Source: Lentzea flava
Lineage (GTDB): Bacteria > Actinomycetota > Actinomycetes > Mycobacteriales > Pseudonocardiaceae
NCBI RefSeq assembly: GCF_014648475.1
Contig: NZ_BMRE01000058.1
Coordinates: forward strand, 1 to 45,593
DNA: 45,593 nucleotides
Direction of reading: 5' to 3'
A program made the translations under genes and the position numbers. Positions 29,739-37,790 of the stretch are shown here, one piece after another (within the stretch, counting starts at the first letter, position 1; each line of letters begins with the position of its first letter). The notes under the pieces are model-generated. The model did no database searches. It was not told the origin of the DNA and was given only the letters and a program-made list of their open reading frames with translations.

Positions 29739-31004
29739 ATGGCGGTGACCACGGAAACTCATCGACTGCCCGTGCGCAAGCTCGTCGCGGCGTCCGCCGG
29801 CAACGCCGTGGAGTGGTACGACTGGGGCATCTACACGGCGTTCAGCATCTACTTCGCCACCCAGATCTTCCCCAAGGGCAACGAGGCCGCGGCCCTGCTG
29901 AGCACGTTCGCCACGTTCGCGCTGGCGTTCTTCTTCCGACCGCTCGGCGGGTATCTGCTCGGCCGGTACGCGGACGTCAAAGGCCGCCGCACCGCGATGT
30001 TGCTGACCATCGCGTTGATGTCGGGCGGGTCGGTCGTGATCGGGTTGCTGCCCACGTTCGAGCAGGTCGGGTGGCTGTCCCCGGCACTGCTGGTGCTCGC
30101 CCGCATCGCCCAGGGCATGGCGCTCGGCGGTGAGGTGTCCAACGCGTCGGCCTACCTCGGGGAGATCGCGAGGCCCAGCCACCGCGGCCGGTACTCGTCG
30201 TTCTTCTACATCTCCACCGGGGCTGCGGTGCTCGTGGCGTCGTTGCTCGGGTTCTTCCTCAGCCGCAACCTCGACGCCGCCGCGATGGCGTCCTACGGGT
30301 GGCGCGTGCCGTTCCTGATCGGCGGCGTGCTCGGGCTGATCGGGTTGTGGTTGCGGCGGGAGCTGCCGGAGACCGAGCAGTTCGAGGACAACCGCGCCAA
30401 GGCCGAGAAGCTGCGCAATCCGCTGCTGACCACGCTCAAGGAACACCCGAAGGCCGTTGGTCAGCTCGTCGGGTTCACGCTGCTGTCGACGTTGTGCTTC
30501 TACACGTTCTTCTCAGCGCTGACGCCGTTCGCGGTGAAGACCAGGCACGCCAACGACTTCGACGTGTTCCTGGCGCTGTCGATCGCGACGGTGCTGTTCA
30601 TCGTGCTGCAGTACCCGATGGGGTGGCTCGCGGACCGGTTCGGCCGCAAGCCGCAGATGCTCGTGTGGTCGGCCGCGACGGCGCTGCTGATCGTGCCGCT
30701 GTCCTCGCTGGTGAAGCCGGGCCTGGCGAACCTGGTGATCGTGTTCTGCGTCGGCCTCGGCCTCTACACGGCGATCACGTCGATCGCGCCCGCGATCATG
30801 AGCGAGCTGTTCCCGACCGAGCTGCGCGGGCTGGGCATCGGCGCCTGGTACAACCTCACGGTCGCGTTGTTCGGTGGCACGGCACCGCTGGTCATCCAGG
30901 CGCTGCCCGGCACGACGTTCTTCTGGTACGTCGCGGCGGGCGCGGTGATCACGTTCCTGGTGATCCTCACGTTGCCCGAGACCAAGGGCGTCGAACTCAC
31001 CTAG
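29739..31004 (+). CDS. MFS transporter, metabolite:H+ symporter (MHS) type
   Basis: 421 aa with 12 predicted membrane segments. It starts with SAGNAVEWYDWGIYTAFSIY, the signature of the MHS/ProP/KgtP-like family, and has GRYADVKGRRTAM between helices 2 and 3 and LADRFGRKPQML in the second half. Substrates in the family are small carboxylates or osmolytes such as citrate, alpha-ketoglutarate or shikimate; none can be chosen here. The stop overlaps the proB stop by 8 bases, tail to tail. Confidence 0.92.
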   Translation: MAVTTETHRLPVRKLVAASAGNAVEWYDWGIYTAFSIYFATQIFPKGNEAAALLSTFATFALAFFFRPLGGYLLGRYADVKGRRTAMLLTIALMSGGSVVIGLLPTFEQVGWLSPALLVLARIAQGMALGGEVSNASAYLGEIARPSHRGRYSSFFYISTGAAVLVASLLGFFLSRNLDAAAMASYGWRVPFLIGGVLGLIGLWLRRELPETEQFEDNRAKAEKLRNPLLTTLKEHPKAVGQLVGFTLLSTLCFYTFFSALTPFAVKTRHANDFDVFLALSIATVLFIVLQYPMGWLADRFGRKPQMLVWSAATALLIVPLSSLVKPGLANLVIVFCVGLGLYTAITSIAPAIMSELFPTELRGLGIGAWYNLTVALFGGTAPLVIQALPGTTFFWYVAAGAVITFLVILTLPETKGVELT

Positions 31005-32124
31005 CGAGCGGCACCAGGTCGTCCGCGTGCACGACCTCGCGGCGCTGCTCCTCCGGCAGGTCGTGGGTCTTGCGGCCGATCAACGACGGCAGCTCCGCCG
31101 AGTCGTAGCAGACCACCCCGCGGGCCACGACCTCACCCGCGTGGCTGACCAGCTCCACGACGTCGCCCGCCTCGAAGTCGCCGTCCACACCCGTGATTCC
31201 CGCCGCCAGCAACGAGCGGCGCCTGCCCACGACAGCGGCGACCGCGCCGTCGTCGAGGTGCAGACGGCCGTTCGCGTCGGTGGCGTAGCCGAGCCAGAAG
31301 CGGCGCGCGGTGAGACGCGAACCCGTAGCGGCGAAAGCAGTGCCGACGTCGGCGGTCGACAACGCCCGAAGTGCGTCGGAGGCACCGGCCAGCAGCACCG
31401 GGATACCGGCTGAGGACGCCAGCCGCGCCGCCGCCAGCTTCGACGCCATACCGCCGGTGCCGAGGCCGGACGCACCGGACGTGCCAGCCTGCACACCGTC
31501 CACATCGGACGCACCAGCCACCTCGGAGATGCGCACGGCACCGGGCTTGCGCGGGTCACCCGAGTAGAGAGCGTCCACATCGGACAGCAGGAACAACGCG
31601 TCGGCGCCGACCAGGTGTGCCACGAGCGCGGCGAGCCGATCGTTGTCGCCGAAGCGGATCTCGTCCGTGGCAACGGTGTCGTTCTCGTTCACCACCGGAA
31701 CGGCACCGAGCGCCAGCAGCCGCGAGAACGTGCGCTGAGCGTTGCGGTAGTGGGCGCGACGCACCACGTCGTCCGCGGTCAGCAGCACCTGGCCGACGGT
31801 CAGCGAGTAGCGGCCGAACGAGTTCGCGTAGGCGTGCGCCAGCGTCAGCTGGCCCACACTCGCCGCGGCCTGCTGGCTCGCGAGGTCACGCGGACGGCGG
31901 GACAACCCCAGCGGGGCGAGACCCGCGGCGATCGCGCCGGACGAGACCAGCACCACCTGGCTGCCCGCGGCACAACGGGCGGCCAGGGCGTCGACCAGGG
32001 AGTCGAGGCGCGCCGGGTCAAGGCCGCCTTCCGCCGTGGTCAACGAAGAAGAACCGACCTTCACCACGATGCGGTTCGCCGAAGCGACCGCGCGCCGTGC
32101 GTGTGAGACCACGGGGGCCGTCAC
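30997..32124 (-). CDS. proB: Glutamate 5-kinase
   Basis: 375 aa from GTG 32124. GAGGAG, formed by the last obg codons, is 7 bases upstream; the longer frame overlaps obg and lacks family features. Kinase motifs: RIVVKVGSSSLT, VLVSSGAIAAGL, VNENDTVATDEIRFGDND and GTGGMASKLAAARLA. A PUA domain occupies the last ~100 residues (GRLHLDDGAVAAVV onwards). It phosphorylates glutamate in proline synthesis and is usually proline-inhibited. It starts 4 bases after the obg stop. Confidence 0.96.
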   Translation of the reverse strand: MTAPVVSHARRAVASANRIVVKVGSSSLTTAEGGLDPARLDSLVDALAARCAAGSQVVLVSSGAIAAGLAPLGLSRRPRDLASQQAAASVGQLTLAHAYANSFGRYSLTVGQVLLTADDVVRRAHYRNAQRTFSRLLALGAVPVVNENDTVATDEIRFGDNDRLAALVAHLVGADALFLLSDVDALYSGDPRKPGAVRISEVAGASDVDGVQAGTSGASGLGTGGMASKLAAARLASSAGIPVLLAGASDALRALSTADVGTAFAATGSRLTARRFWLGYATDANGRLHLDDGAVAAVVGRRRSLLAAGITGVDGDFEAGDVVELVSHAGEVVARGVVCYDSAELPSLIGRKTHDLPEEQRREVVHADDLVPLAR

Positions 32125-32128
32125 GGGC

Positions 32129-33583
32129 TTACTCCTCGTCGAAGAAGTCCTCGTCTGCGGAACCGGGCACGCGGCGGGCCTTCTTGGCCGCCTTGCGCTC
32201 CGTCGCACCGATGCGGTCGTTGCGCTCGAGGCGGGCGTCCGTGCCACGTCCGGTCATCGTCATCGCGATGCCCGCCGGCGTGGACGGCTCCCAGTCGAAC
32301 ACCAGGTCGCCGATCGTGACCTGGCAGCCGGGGACGGCGCCCATCTTCACGAGCTGATCCTCGACACCCAGCCTGTTCAGGCGGTCGGCGAGGTAACCGA
32401 CGGCTTCGTCGTTGGAGAAGTCGGTCTGGCGGATCCAGCGCTCGGGACGGTCGCCCCTGACGATGAAGCCACCCTCGACCGAGGGGTCCTCGGTCACGGT
32501 GAACCCGGCGTCGTCGACGGCGGTCGGCCGCAGCACGATGCGGGTCGCTTCCTTGGCCGGCTGGGCAGCGCGGTACTCGCGGACGACCTCGGCCAGCTTG
32601 AACGTGAGCTCCCGCAGGCCTTCGCGGGACACCGTCGACACCTCGAACACCGGCAGGCCGCGTGCCTCGATCTCCGGGCGGACGATGTCGGCCAGGTCCT
32701 TGGCGTCCAGGATGTCGATCTTGTTCAGGATCACCACGCGCGGTCGGTCGGCGAGGTTGCCGCCCAGCGACGGGGTGTACTGCGCCAGCTCGTTCTCCAG
32801 CGCGTCGATGTCCGCCAGCGGGTCGCGGCCCGGCTCGTACGTCGCGCAGTCGACGACGTGCGCGAGAACGGCCGTGCGCTCGATGTGGCGCAGGAAGTCG
32901 AGGCCGAGGCCCTTGCCCTGCGACGCGCCGGGGATCAGGCCGGGGACGTCCGCCATCGTGAAGACGGTGTCGCCCGCGGTGATCACGCCGAGGTTCGGCA
33001 CCAGCGTGGTGAACGGGTAGTCGGCGATCTTGGGCTTCGCGGCTGAGAGCACCGAGATCAACGACGACTTGCCGGCGCTCGGGAAGCCGAGCAGGCCGAC
33101 GTCCGCGACGGACTTGAGCTCCAGCACCAGGTCCCGCGTCTCGCCCGGCTCACCGAGCAACGCGAAACCGGGCGCCTTGCGGGCCTTGGACGCGAGCGCG
33201 GCGTTGCCGAGGCCACCGCGGCCACCCGCGGCGGCGATGAGCGTGGTGCCTTCGCCGACCAGGTCAGCGACGACCTCGCCGTCCTCGGTCAGCACCACGG
33301 TGCCGTCCGGGACGCGCAGGATCAGGTCCTCGCCGTTCGCGCCGTCGCGGTTCGCACCCGCGCCCGCCTTGCCGTTGGTGGCGGTGGCGTGCGGGCGGAA
33401 GTGGAAGTCGAGCAGGGTGTGCACCTGCGAGTCGACGACGAGCACGACGTCGCCGCCCTTGCCGCCGTCGCCGCCGTCCGGGCCGCCGAGCGGCTTGAAC
33501 TTCTCGCGGTGCACGGAAGCGCAACCGTTGCCCCCGTTGCCGGCGGCAGCGTGGATCACCACCCGGTCTACGAAGCGGGCCAC
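32129..33583 (-). CDS. obg: Obg GTPase (ribosome assembly / stress)
   Basis: 484 aa from GTG 33583, with AGAGGAAG upstream. The Gly-rich Obg fold opens with FVDRVVIHAAAGNGGNGCAS. The G domain has GFPSAGKSS from residue 166, DVPGLIPGAS (G3) and NKID (G4). An OCT domain follows (about 340-425), and then a Lys/Arg-rich tail ending in DEDFFDEE. It assists large-subunit assembly and ppGpp-linked growth control. The usual rplU-rpmA-obg order is kept, but a terminator stands between rpmA and obg. proB follows directly. Confidence 0.96.
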   Translation of the reverse strand: MARFVDRVVIHAAAGNGGNGCASVHREKFKPLGGPDGGDGGKGGDVVLVVDSQVHTLLDFHFRPHATATNGKAGAGANRDGANGEDLILRVPDGTVVLTEDGEVVADLVGEGTTLIAAAGGRGGLGNAALASKARKAPGFALLGEPGETRDLVLELKSVADVGLLGFPSAGKSSLISVLSAAKPKIADYPFTTLVPNLGVITAGDTVFTMADVPGLIPGASQGKGLGLDFLRHIERTAVLAHVVDCATYEPGRDPLADIDALENELAQYTPSLGGNLADRPRVVILNKIDILDAKDLADIVRPEIEARGLPVFEVSTVSREGLRELTFKLAEVVREYRAAQPAKEATRIVLRPTAVDDAGFTVTEDPSVEGGFIVRGDRPERWIRQTDFSNDEAVGYLADRLNRLGVEDQLVKMGAVPGCQVTIGDLVFDWEPSTPAGIAMTMTGRGTDARLERNDRIGATERKAAKKARRVPGSADEDFFDEE

Positions 33584-33602
33584 GGAACTACTTCCTCTCG
33601 TG

Positions 33603-33618
33603 TGCATGCACGCATGCA
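33603..33618 (-). promoter_or_regulatory. 16-bp inverted repeat upstream of obg
   Basis: TGCATGC (33603-33609) and GCATGCA (33612-33618) are perfect arms around a 2-base spacer, 20 bases upstream of the obg GTG and between the rpmA terminator and the Shine-Dalgarno. The symmetry and compactness suggest a protein-binding site. The sequence is low in complexity (alternating GCAT), so chance or DNA-structure explanations remain. Confidence 0.4.
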
Positions 33619-33634
33619 TATGTCTGAACAAACA

Positions 33635-33672
33635 ACGAGGGGCGGTGCCGGATGACCGGTCCCGCCCCTCGT
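33635..33672 (-). terminator. Intrinsic terminator after rpmA
   Basis: ACGAGGGGCGG (33635-33645) pairs perfectly with CCGCCCCTCGT (33662-33672), with an inner CCGG/CCGG helix. On the minus strand it is followed by TGTTTGTTC, a U-rich tail. It ends the rplU-rpmA transcript 36 bases after the L27 stop, before obg. Confidence 0.88.
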
Positions 33673-33707
33673 CGAGGTGTCTAACTACGTTCGCGGAGCG
33701 GTCTCTC

Positions 33708-33965
33708 TCAGACCGCGGCCGGAACGATGTTGACGGTCTTGCGACCACGCTTGGTGCCGAACTCCACCGCACCGGCGGCGAGGGCGAACAGCGTGTCGTC
33801 CTTGCCGCGGCCGACGTTGACGCCGGGGTGGAACTTGGTGCCGCGCTGGCGGATCAGGATCTCGCCGGCCTTGACGACCTGACCGCCGAACCGCTTCACC
33901 CCCAGGTACTGGGGGTTGGAGTCACGGCCGTTACGGGAACTGGACGCACCCTTTTTGTGTGCCAT
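33708..33965 (-). CDS. rpmA: 50S ribosomal protein L27
   Basis: 85 aa. MAHKKGASSSRNGRDSNPQY and LGVKRFGGQVVKAGEILIRQ are the strongly conserved L27 N-terminal blocks, followed by RGTKFHPGVNVGRGKDDTLF. It lies near the peptidyl-transferase centre. The N-terminus has no cleavable extension of the Firmicutes type. It is 14 bases after the rplU stop, forming the usual rplU-rpmA pair. Confidence 0.98.
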   Translation of the reverse strand: MAHKKGASSSRNGRDSNPQYLGVKRFGGQVVKAGEILIRQRGTKFHPGVNVGRGKDDTLFALAAGAVEFGTKRGRKTVNIVPAAV

Positions 33966-33979
33966 GAGAAGTCAGGTCC

Positions 33980-34291
33980 TCACTTACCGGTGATGCCGGT
34001 GACCTCGACGCGGGTCAGCTTCTGGCGGTGACCCTGGCGCTTGTGGTAGCCGGTCTTGTTCTTGAACTTGTGGATGCGGATCTTCGGGCCCTTGGTGTGC
34101 TCGACGACCTTGCCGGTCACCGAGAACTTCTCCAGAGCCGCCGCGTCAGCGGTGACGTTGGTGCCGTCGACCACGAGCAGCGTCTGGAGGGAGATTTCGG
34201 TGCCCGGCTCGCCCTCGAGCTTCTCGACCTCGACGATGTCGCCGACAGCGACCTTGTACTGCTTGCCGCCGGTCTTGACGATCGCGTACAT
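33980..34291 (-). CDS. rplU: 50S ribosomal protein L21
   Basis: 103 aa. MYAIVKTGGKQYKVAVGDIV and KIRIHKFKNKTGYHKRQGHR with the terminal KLTRVEVTGI are diagnostic of L21, a 23S rRNA-binding protein. AGGAG lies 13 bases upstream of the ATG, which is rather far. It heads the rplU-rpmA operon. The leader from the probable promoter at 34405-34434 is about 110 bases long. Confidence 0.98.
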   Translation of the reverse strand: MYAIVKTGGKQYKVAVGDIVEVEKLEGEPGTEISLQTLLVVDGTNVTADAAALEKFSVTGKVVEHTKGPKIRIHKFKNKTGYHKRQGHRQKLTRVEVTGITGK

Positions 34292-34404
34292 CAGGACGGA
34301 AGTCTCCTGCTACTCGATGGTGACGGGCCATGCGCCAACCGATCTGCGAGAAAACCAGCAGAGGGGGCACACGACAGGACCCGTCGGATAACGGGCCGTC
34401 GACA

Positions 34405-34434
34405 AGGTTACGGGAGTGGGTACAGCTGGAGCAA
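34405..34434 (-). promoter_or_regulatory. Probable rplU promoter
   Basis: On the minus strand TTGCTC (34434-34429) is 18 bases from TAACCT (34410-34405), about 115 bases upstream of the rplU ATG. It matches TTGnnn/TAnnnT reasonably and lies downstream of the rne terminator hairpin. Start site unproven. Confidence 0.45.
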
Positions 34435-34507
34435 ACCGGGGTGCCCTGATCGCGTTTGCGCAGGCTGTGCCGTCCCTCACAGCCACCCCCGCACCTGGTC
34501 GCCGGAA

Positions 34508-34560
34508 CGCACGCGGGGACCTTTCGTACCGACATGCAGTACGAAAGGTCCCCGCGTGCG
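34508..34560. terminator. 22-bp perfect hairpin between rne and rplU
   Basis: The arm at 34508-34529 (beginning CGCACGCGGGGACC) is the exact reverse complement of 34539-34560, with a 9-base loop CGACATGCA. It begins 16 bases after the rne stop on the minus strand. No clear U-tract follows on either side. It most likely terminates rne transcription, but the length and perfection go well beyond other terminators in the window. Confidence 0.8.
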
Positions 34561-34576
34561 TCGAGCGGACGGCGCG

Positions 34577-37561
34577 TCAGCCCTCCTGGACCGGCGGGCC
34601 CGCGGGCCGCGACACGGCGCGGCGCCTGCGGGTGGTGGTGACCACCGGGGCGGGCAACTGGATCTCCGGCTGCTTGGGCACCTCGACGACCAGCGGGGCG
34701 GGCGCGTCGTGCACGACCGGCGCACCGGCGGCGCGCTTGGCCGCACGGCGGCGCGGACGGGCCGCAGCCGTGGTCACCGGAGTGGCCACAGGAACCTCTG
34801 CAGCGGGCGCTGCGGGCTCTTCTGCCACCGCCGGTGCCTCCACGGGGGCGACGGGCTCAGCGGCGATCTCGGCCACCTCAGCGGCTTCCTCGACGGCTTC
34901 CTCGGCCACCGGCACCGGCTCGACGAGCTCCGGCGCCGCCTCGTCGATGACCTCGGCGGCAGGCTCCTCCGCCGAGACCTCCTCCGAGACCTCTTCCGCG
35001 ACATCCTCTGCCACGACGGGCTCGACCTCGATCGGCGCCGGGTCCTCGGCGACCTCGTGCGGCACGTGACCGTTGAGCACCTGCTCCTCGGCCACGACCG
35101 CGTCGACGACCGCCTGCTGCTCCTTGTCGCGGCGACGACGACGGCGACGACGGCCGCCGTGGCCCTCGTGCTCCTGGTCGGCGGCGACGACGGCCTCGGA
35201 GGTGTCCTCCGGCTCACCCGGCTCGACGGCCTCGGGAACGACCTCGGGCTCGACGGGCGCCTCGACGGCGGCCTCGACAACGTCGGCGACCTGCTCCGAC
35301 CCGCCCTTGTTGCGGCGGGACTTGCGGCCGCCGCCCTGGGACTGCTGCTGGCCGCCGCCGTTGCCACCGCCGTGCGTGTGCACGGGCTCGGTGGACACGA
35401 TCACGCCACGGCCGCGGCAGTGCTCACACGTCTGGCTGAACGCCTCCAGCAGACCGGTGCCGACCCGCTTGCGGGTCATCTGCACCAGGCCGAGCGAGGT
35501 GACCTCGGCGACCTGGTGACGCGTGCGGTCGCGGCCCAGGCACTCGGTCAGGCGGCGCAGCACCAGGTCGCGGTTCGACTCCAGGACCATGTCGATGAAG
35601 TCGATGACGATGATGCCGCCGATGTCGCGCAGCCGGAGCTGGCGGACGATCTCCTCGGCGGACTCCAGGTTGTTCCTGGTGACCGTCTCTTCGAGGTTTC
35701 CGCCCGATCCGGTGAACTTGCCGGTGTTGACGTCGATGACCGTCATCGCCTCGGTGCGGTCGATGATCAGGTAGCCACCCGACGGCAGCCACACCTTGCG
35801 GTCCAGCGCCTTCATCAGCTGCTCGTCGATGCGGTACTCGACGAACGCGTCGTTGTTGCCGACGTGCTTCTTCAGGCGGTCCTGCAGGTCCGGCGCCACG
35901 TGGCGGACGTAGCCGTCGATGACGTCCCACGCCTCGTCGCCCTGGACGACGAGCTGGGCGAAGTCCTCGGTGAAGAGGTCGCGGACGACCTTCACCAGCA
36001 GGTCCGGCTCCTCGTAGAGCAGCGTCGGGGCCTTGGTGGAGGTGCTCTCGGACTTCTCCTTGATGACCTTCCACTGCGCCTGCAGACGCGTGACGTCGCG
36101 CGCCAGTTCCTCCTCGGAGATGCCCTCAGAGGCGGTGCGGATGATCACGCCGGCGTCCTCGGGGACGACCCGCTTGAGGATGTCCTTGAGGCGCTTGCGC
36201 TCGTTGTCCGGCAGCTTGCGGCTGATGCCCGTGGCACCACCGCCCGGCACGTAGACCAGGAAGCGGCCGGGCAGGCTGATCTGCGTCGTCAGGCGGGCGC
36301 CCTTGTGGCCGACCGGGTCCTTGGTGACCTGGACGAGCACGGAGTCGCCGCTGCTCAACGCCTGTTCGATCTTGCGGGACTTGCCCTCGAGACCGGCGGC
36401 GTCCCAGTCGACCTCACCGGCGTAGAGCACGGCGTTGCGGCCGCGGCCGATGTCGATGAACGCGGCCTCCATGCTCGGCAGCACGTTCTGCACGCGGCCG
36501 AGGTAGACGTTGCCCACGATCGAGCCGCTGCCCGACGACGTGACGAAGTGTTCGACCAGCACGCCGTCCTCGAGCACGCCGATCTGGGTGCGGTCGCCGC
36601 GCTCGCGGACGACCATCGTGCGGTTCACGGCCTCGCGGCGGGCAAGGAACTCGGCCTCGGTCAGCACCGGGGCACGGCGGCGGCCGGCCTCGCGACCGTC
36701 GCGGCGGCGCTGGCGCTTGGCCTCCAGGCGCGTCGAGCCGCGGATGCTGCGGACCTCGCTCTGGGCGGCCTCGGAGTCGGCCTTGTCGTCACGCGCGTCG
36801 CGGGACTCGCGGACGTGCACCACCGTGTTCGGCGGGTCGTCCTCGGACGTCACGTCGTCGTCCGCGCCGGTCTTGCGGCGACGGCGACGGCGGCGACGGC
36901 GGGTCGAGCTCTCCTCGCCCTCGTCCTCTGCGGCCTCGTCGGCGGCGTCGGCCTCCGCGGCGGCCTCGGCGTCCTCGGTGCCTTCCTCGGTCTCCTCGGC
37001 GCCGTTCTCGGCCTCCGCGCCCTTGCCGCGGCCACGGCCACGACGGCCGCGGCGACGGCGGCGACGGCCTTCGCCCTCGTCCTCACCCTCGGCCTCGGCG
37101 GCGTCGAGCTCGTCCGCCGCGATCTCGCCGACGGACTTCTCCTCTTCCGCCGGCTCCTCCTCGACGACGAACGGCGAGGCCTGCGCCTTGGGCCGTTCGA
37201 TCGGCTGCGGCGGCAGGAACACCGCGCTCGGCGCGGCGAAGACCGGCGCGAGCGCGGGCGCCTCGAACGCGGGGATCGCCGGGGCCTCGTAGTCCTCGGT
37301 GACCTCGCCGGTGACGACGTCGTCCCAGTCCAGCAGGGTCTCGGCGACCTTGATCGCGACGTCGCGGCTCACGCTGGACTGCGCGCTGCGGGCGACCTCG
37401 CCGAGGTCGGCCAGCGCCGTCATCACGTCCTTGCTGCTGACGTCCAGCAGCTTCGCCAGTGCGTGCACCCGCAGCTTGTCCGGCAGATCTGCCAGCTCAG
37501 GGCGTGCGGATACCACACCCTGCCCGCCGGCCCGGCCGGCAGGCTTGTCCTTGTTCGACAT
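34577..37561 (-). CDS. rne: Ribonuclease E/G with N-terminal IF2N-like domain
   Basis: 994 aa from ATG 37561, with GGAGGAG upstream. Residues 28-72 (KLRVHALAKLLDVSSKDVMTALADLG) resemble the IF2 N-terminal DNA/RNA-binding fold. A long acidic/Arg-rich low-complexity segment runs from about 75 to 310. The S1 domain (SIVGNVYLGRVQNVLPSMEA) follows, then the catalytic core with VIDVNTGKF near 605, IDFIDM near 652 and the zinc-link CEHCRGRG near 710. The C-terminal ~270 residues are rich in Glu, Ala, Val and Pro and may hold degradosome contacts. It is an endonuclease for mRNA decay and rRNA processing. Confidence 0.95.
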   Translation of the reverse strand: MSNKDKPAGRAGGQGVVSARPELADLPDKLRVHALAKLLDVSSKDVMTALADLGEVARSAQSSVSRDVAIKVAETLLDWDDVVTGEVTEDYEAPAIPAFEAPALAPVFAAPSAVFLPPQPIERPKAQASPFVVEEEPAEEEKSVGEIAADELDAAEAEGEDEGEGRRRRRRGRRGRGRGKGAEAENGAEETEEGTEDAEAAAEADAADEAAEDEGEESSTRRRRRRRRRKTGADDDVTSEDDPPNTVVHVRESRDARDDKADSEAAQSEVRSIRGSTRLEAKRQRRRDGREAGRRRAPVLTEAEFLARREAVNRTMVVRERGDRTQIGVLEDGVLVEHFVTSSGSGSIVGNVYLGRVQNVLPSMEAAFIDIGRGRNAVLYAGEVDWDAAGLEGKSRKIEQALSSGDSVLVQVTKDPVGHKGARLTTQISLPGRFLVYVPGGGATGISRKLPDNERKRLKDILKRVVPEDAGVIIRTASEGISEEELARDVTRLQAQWKVIKEKSESTSTKAPTLLYEEPDLLVKVVRDLFTEDFAQLVVQGDEAWDVIDGYVRHVAPDLQDRLKKHVGNNDAFVEYRIDEQLMKALDRKVWLPSGGYLIIDRTEAMTVIDVNTGKFTGSGGNLEETVTRNNLESAEEIVRQLRLRDIGGIIVIDFIDMVLESNRDLVLRRLTECLGRDRTRHQVAEVTSLGLVQMTRKRVGTGLLEAFSQTCEHCRGRGVIVSTEPVHTHGGGNGGGQQQSQGGGRKSRRNKGGSEQVADVVEAAVEAPVEPEVVPEAVEPGEPEDTSEAVVAADQEHEGHGGRRRRRRRRDKEQQAVVDAVVAEEQVLNGHVPHEVAEDPAPIEVEPVVAEDVAEEVSEEVSAEEPAAEVIDEAAPELVEPVPVAEEAVEEAAEVAEIAAEPVAPVEAPAVAEEPAAPAAEVPVATPVTTAAARPRRRAAKRAAGAPVVHDAPAPLVVEVPKQPEIQLPAPVVTTTRRRRAVSRPAGPPVQEG

Positions 37562-37790
37562 GCAGCTCCTCCACCCCCGGGCGCGTCCCGTGAGGACGCG
37601 GCCGCGCAGGGGCCTCTCTTGTCTCTCTCCACCGCTGCTCGCGGCGGGAATCCTTGCCTCGCGCGCAGCGGCGTGGCGCCTCACCGGGCGCACGCTTGCG
37701 CAGGTCCCACGACGACGCTTCTGTCAGCGCCGCTCCTCCTCATGCGTCGCGGCTTGACCCAAAAGATCAAACACCGCCAACGCTCCTGCG
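37562..37790 (-). other. rne 5' leader region
   Basis: 229 bases without a convincing gene lie between the DUF2344 stop and the rne ATG. A short hairpin GCGTCC/GGACGC (on the minus strand GCGTCCTCACGGGACGC) lies just before the Shine-Dalgarno. A purine-rich AGAGAGACAAGAGAGG tract and an imperfect TTGATC/GGTCAA pair are also seen. RNase E leaders can mediate autoregulation, but no known motif was recognised. A short ATG-led frame in the leader is not supported as coding. Confidence 0.4.

Noticed and set aside
20257..31004. P450s, hydrolase, MFS and AraC as a natural-product cluster
   Set aside because: No synthase or other scaffold-building enzyme is present, the genes are on mixed strands with tail-to-tail overlaps, and housekeeping genes intervene.
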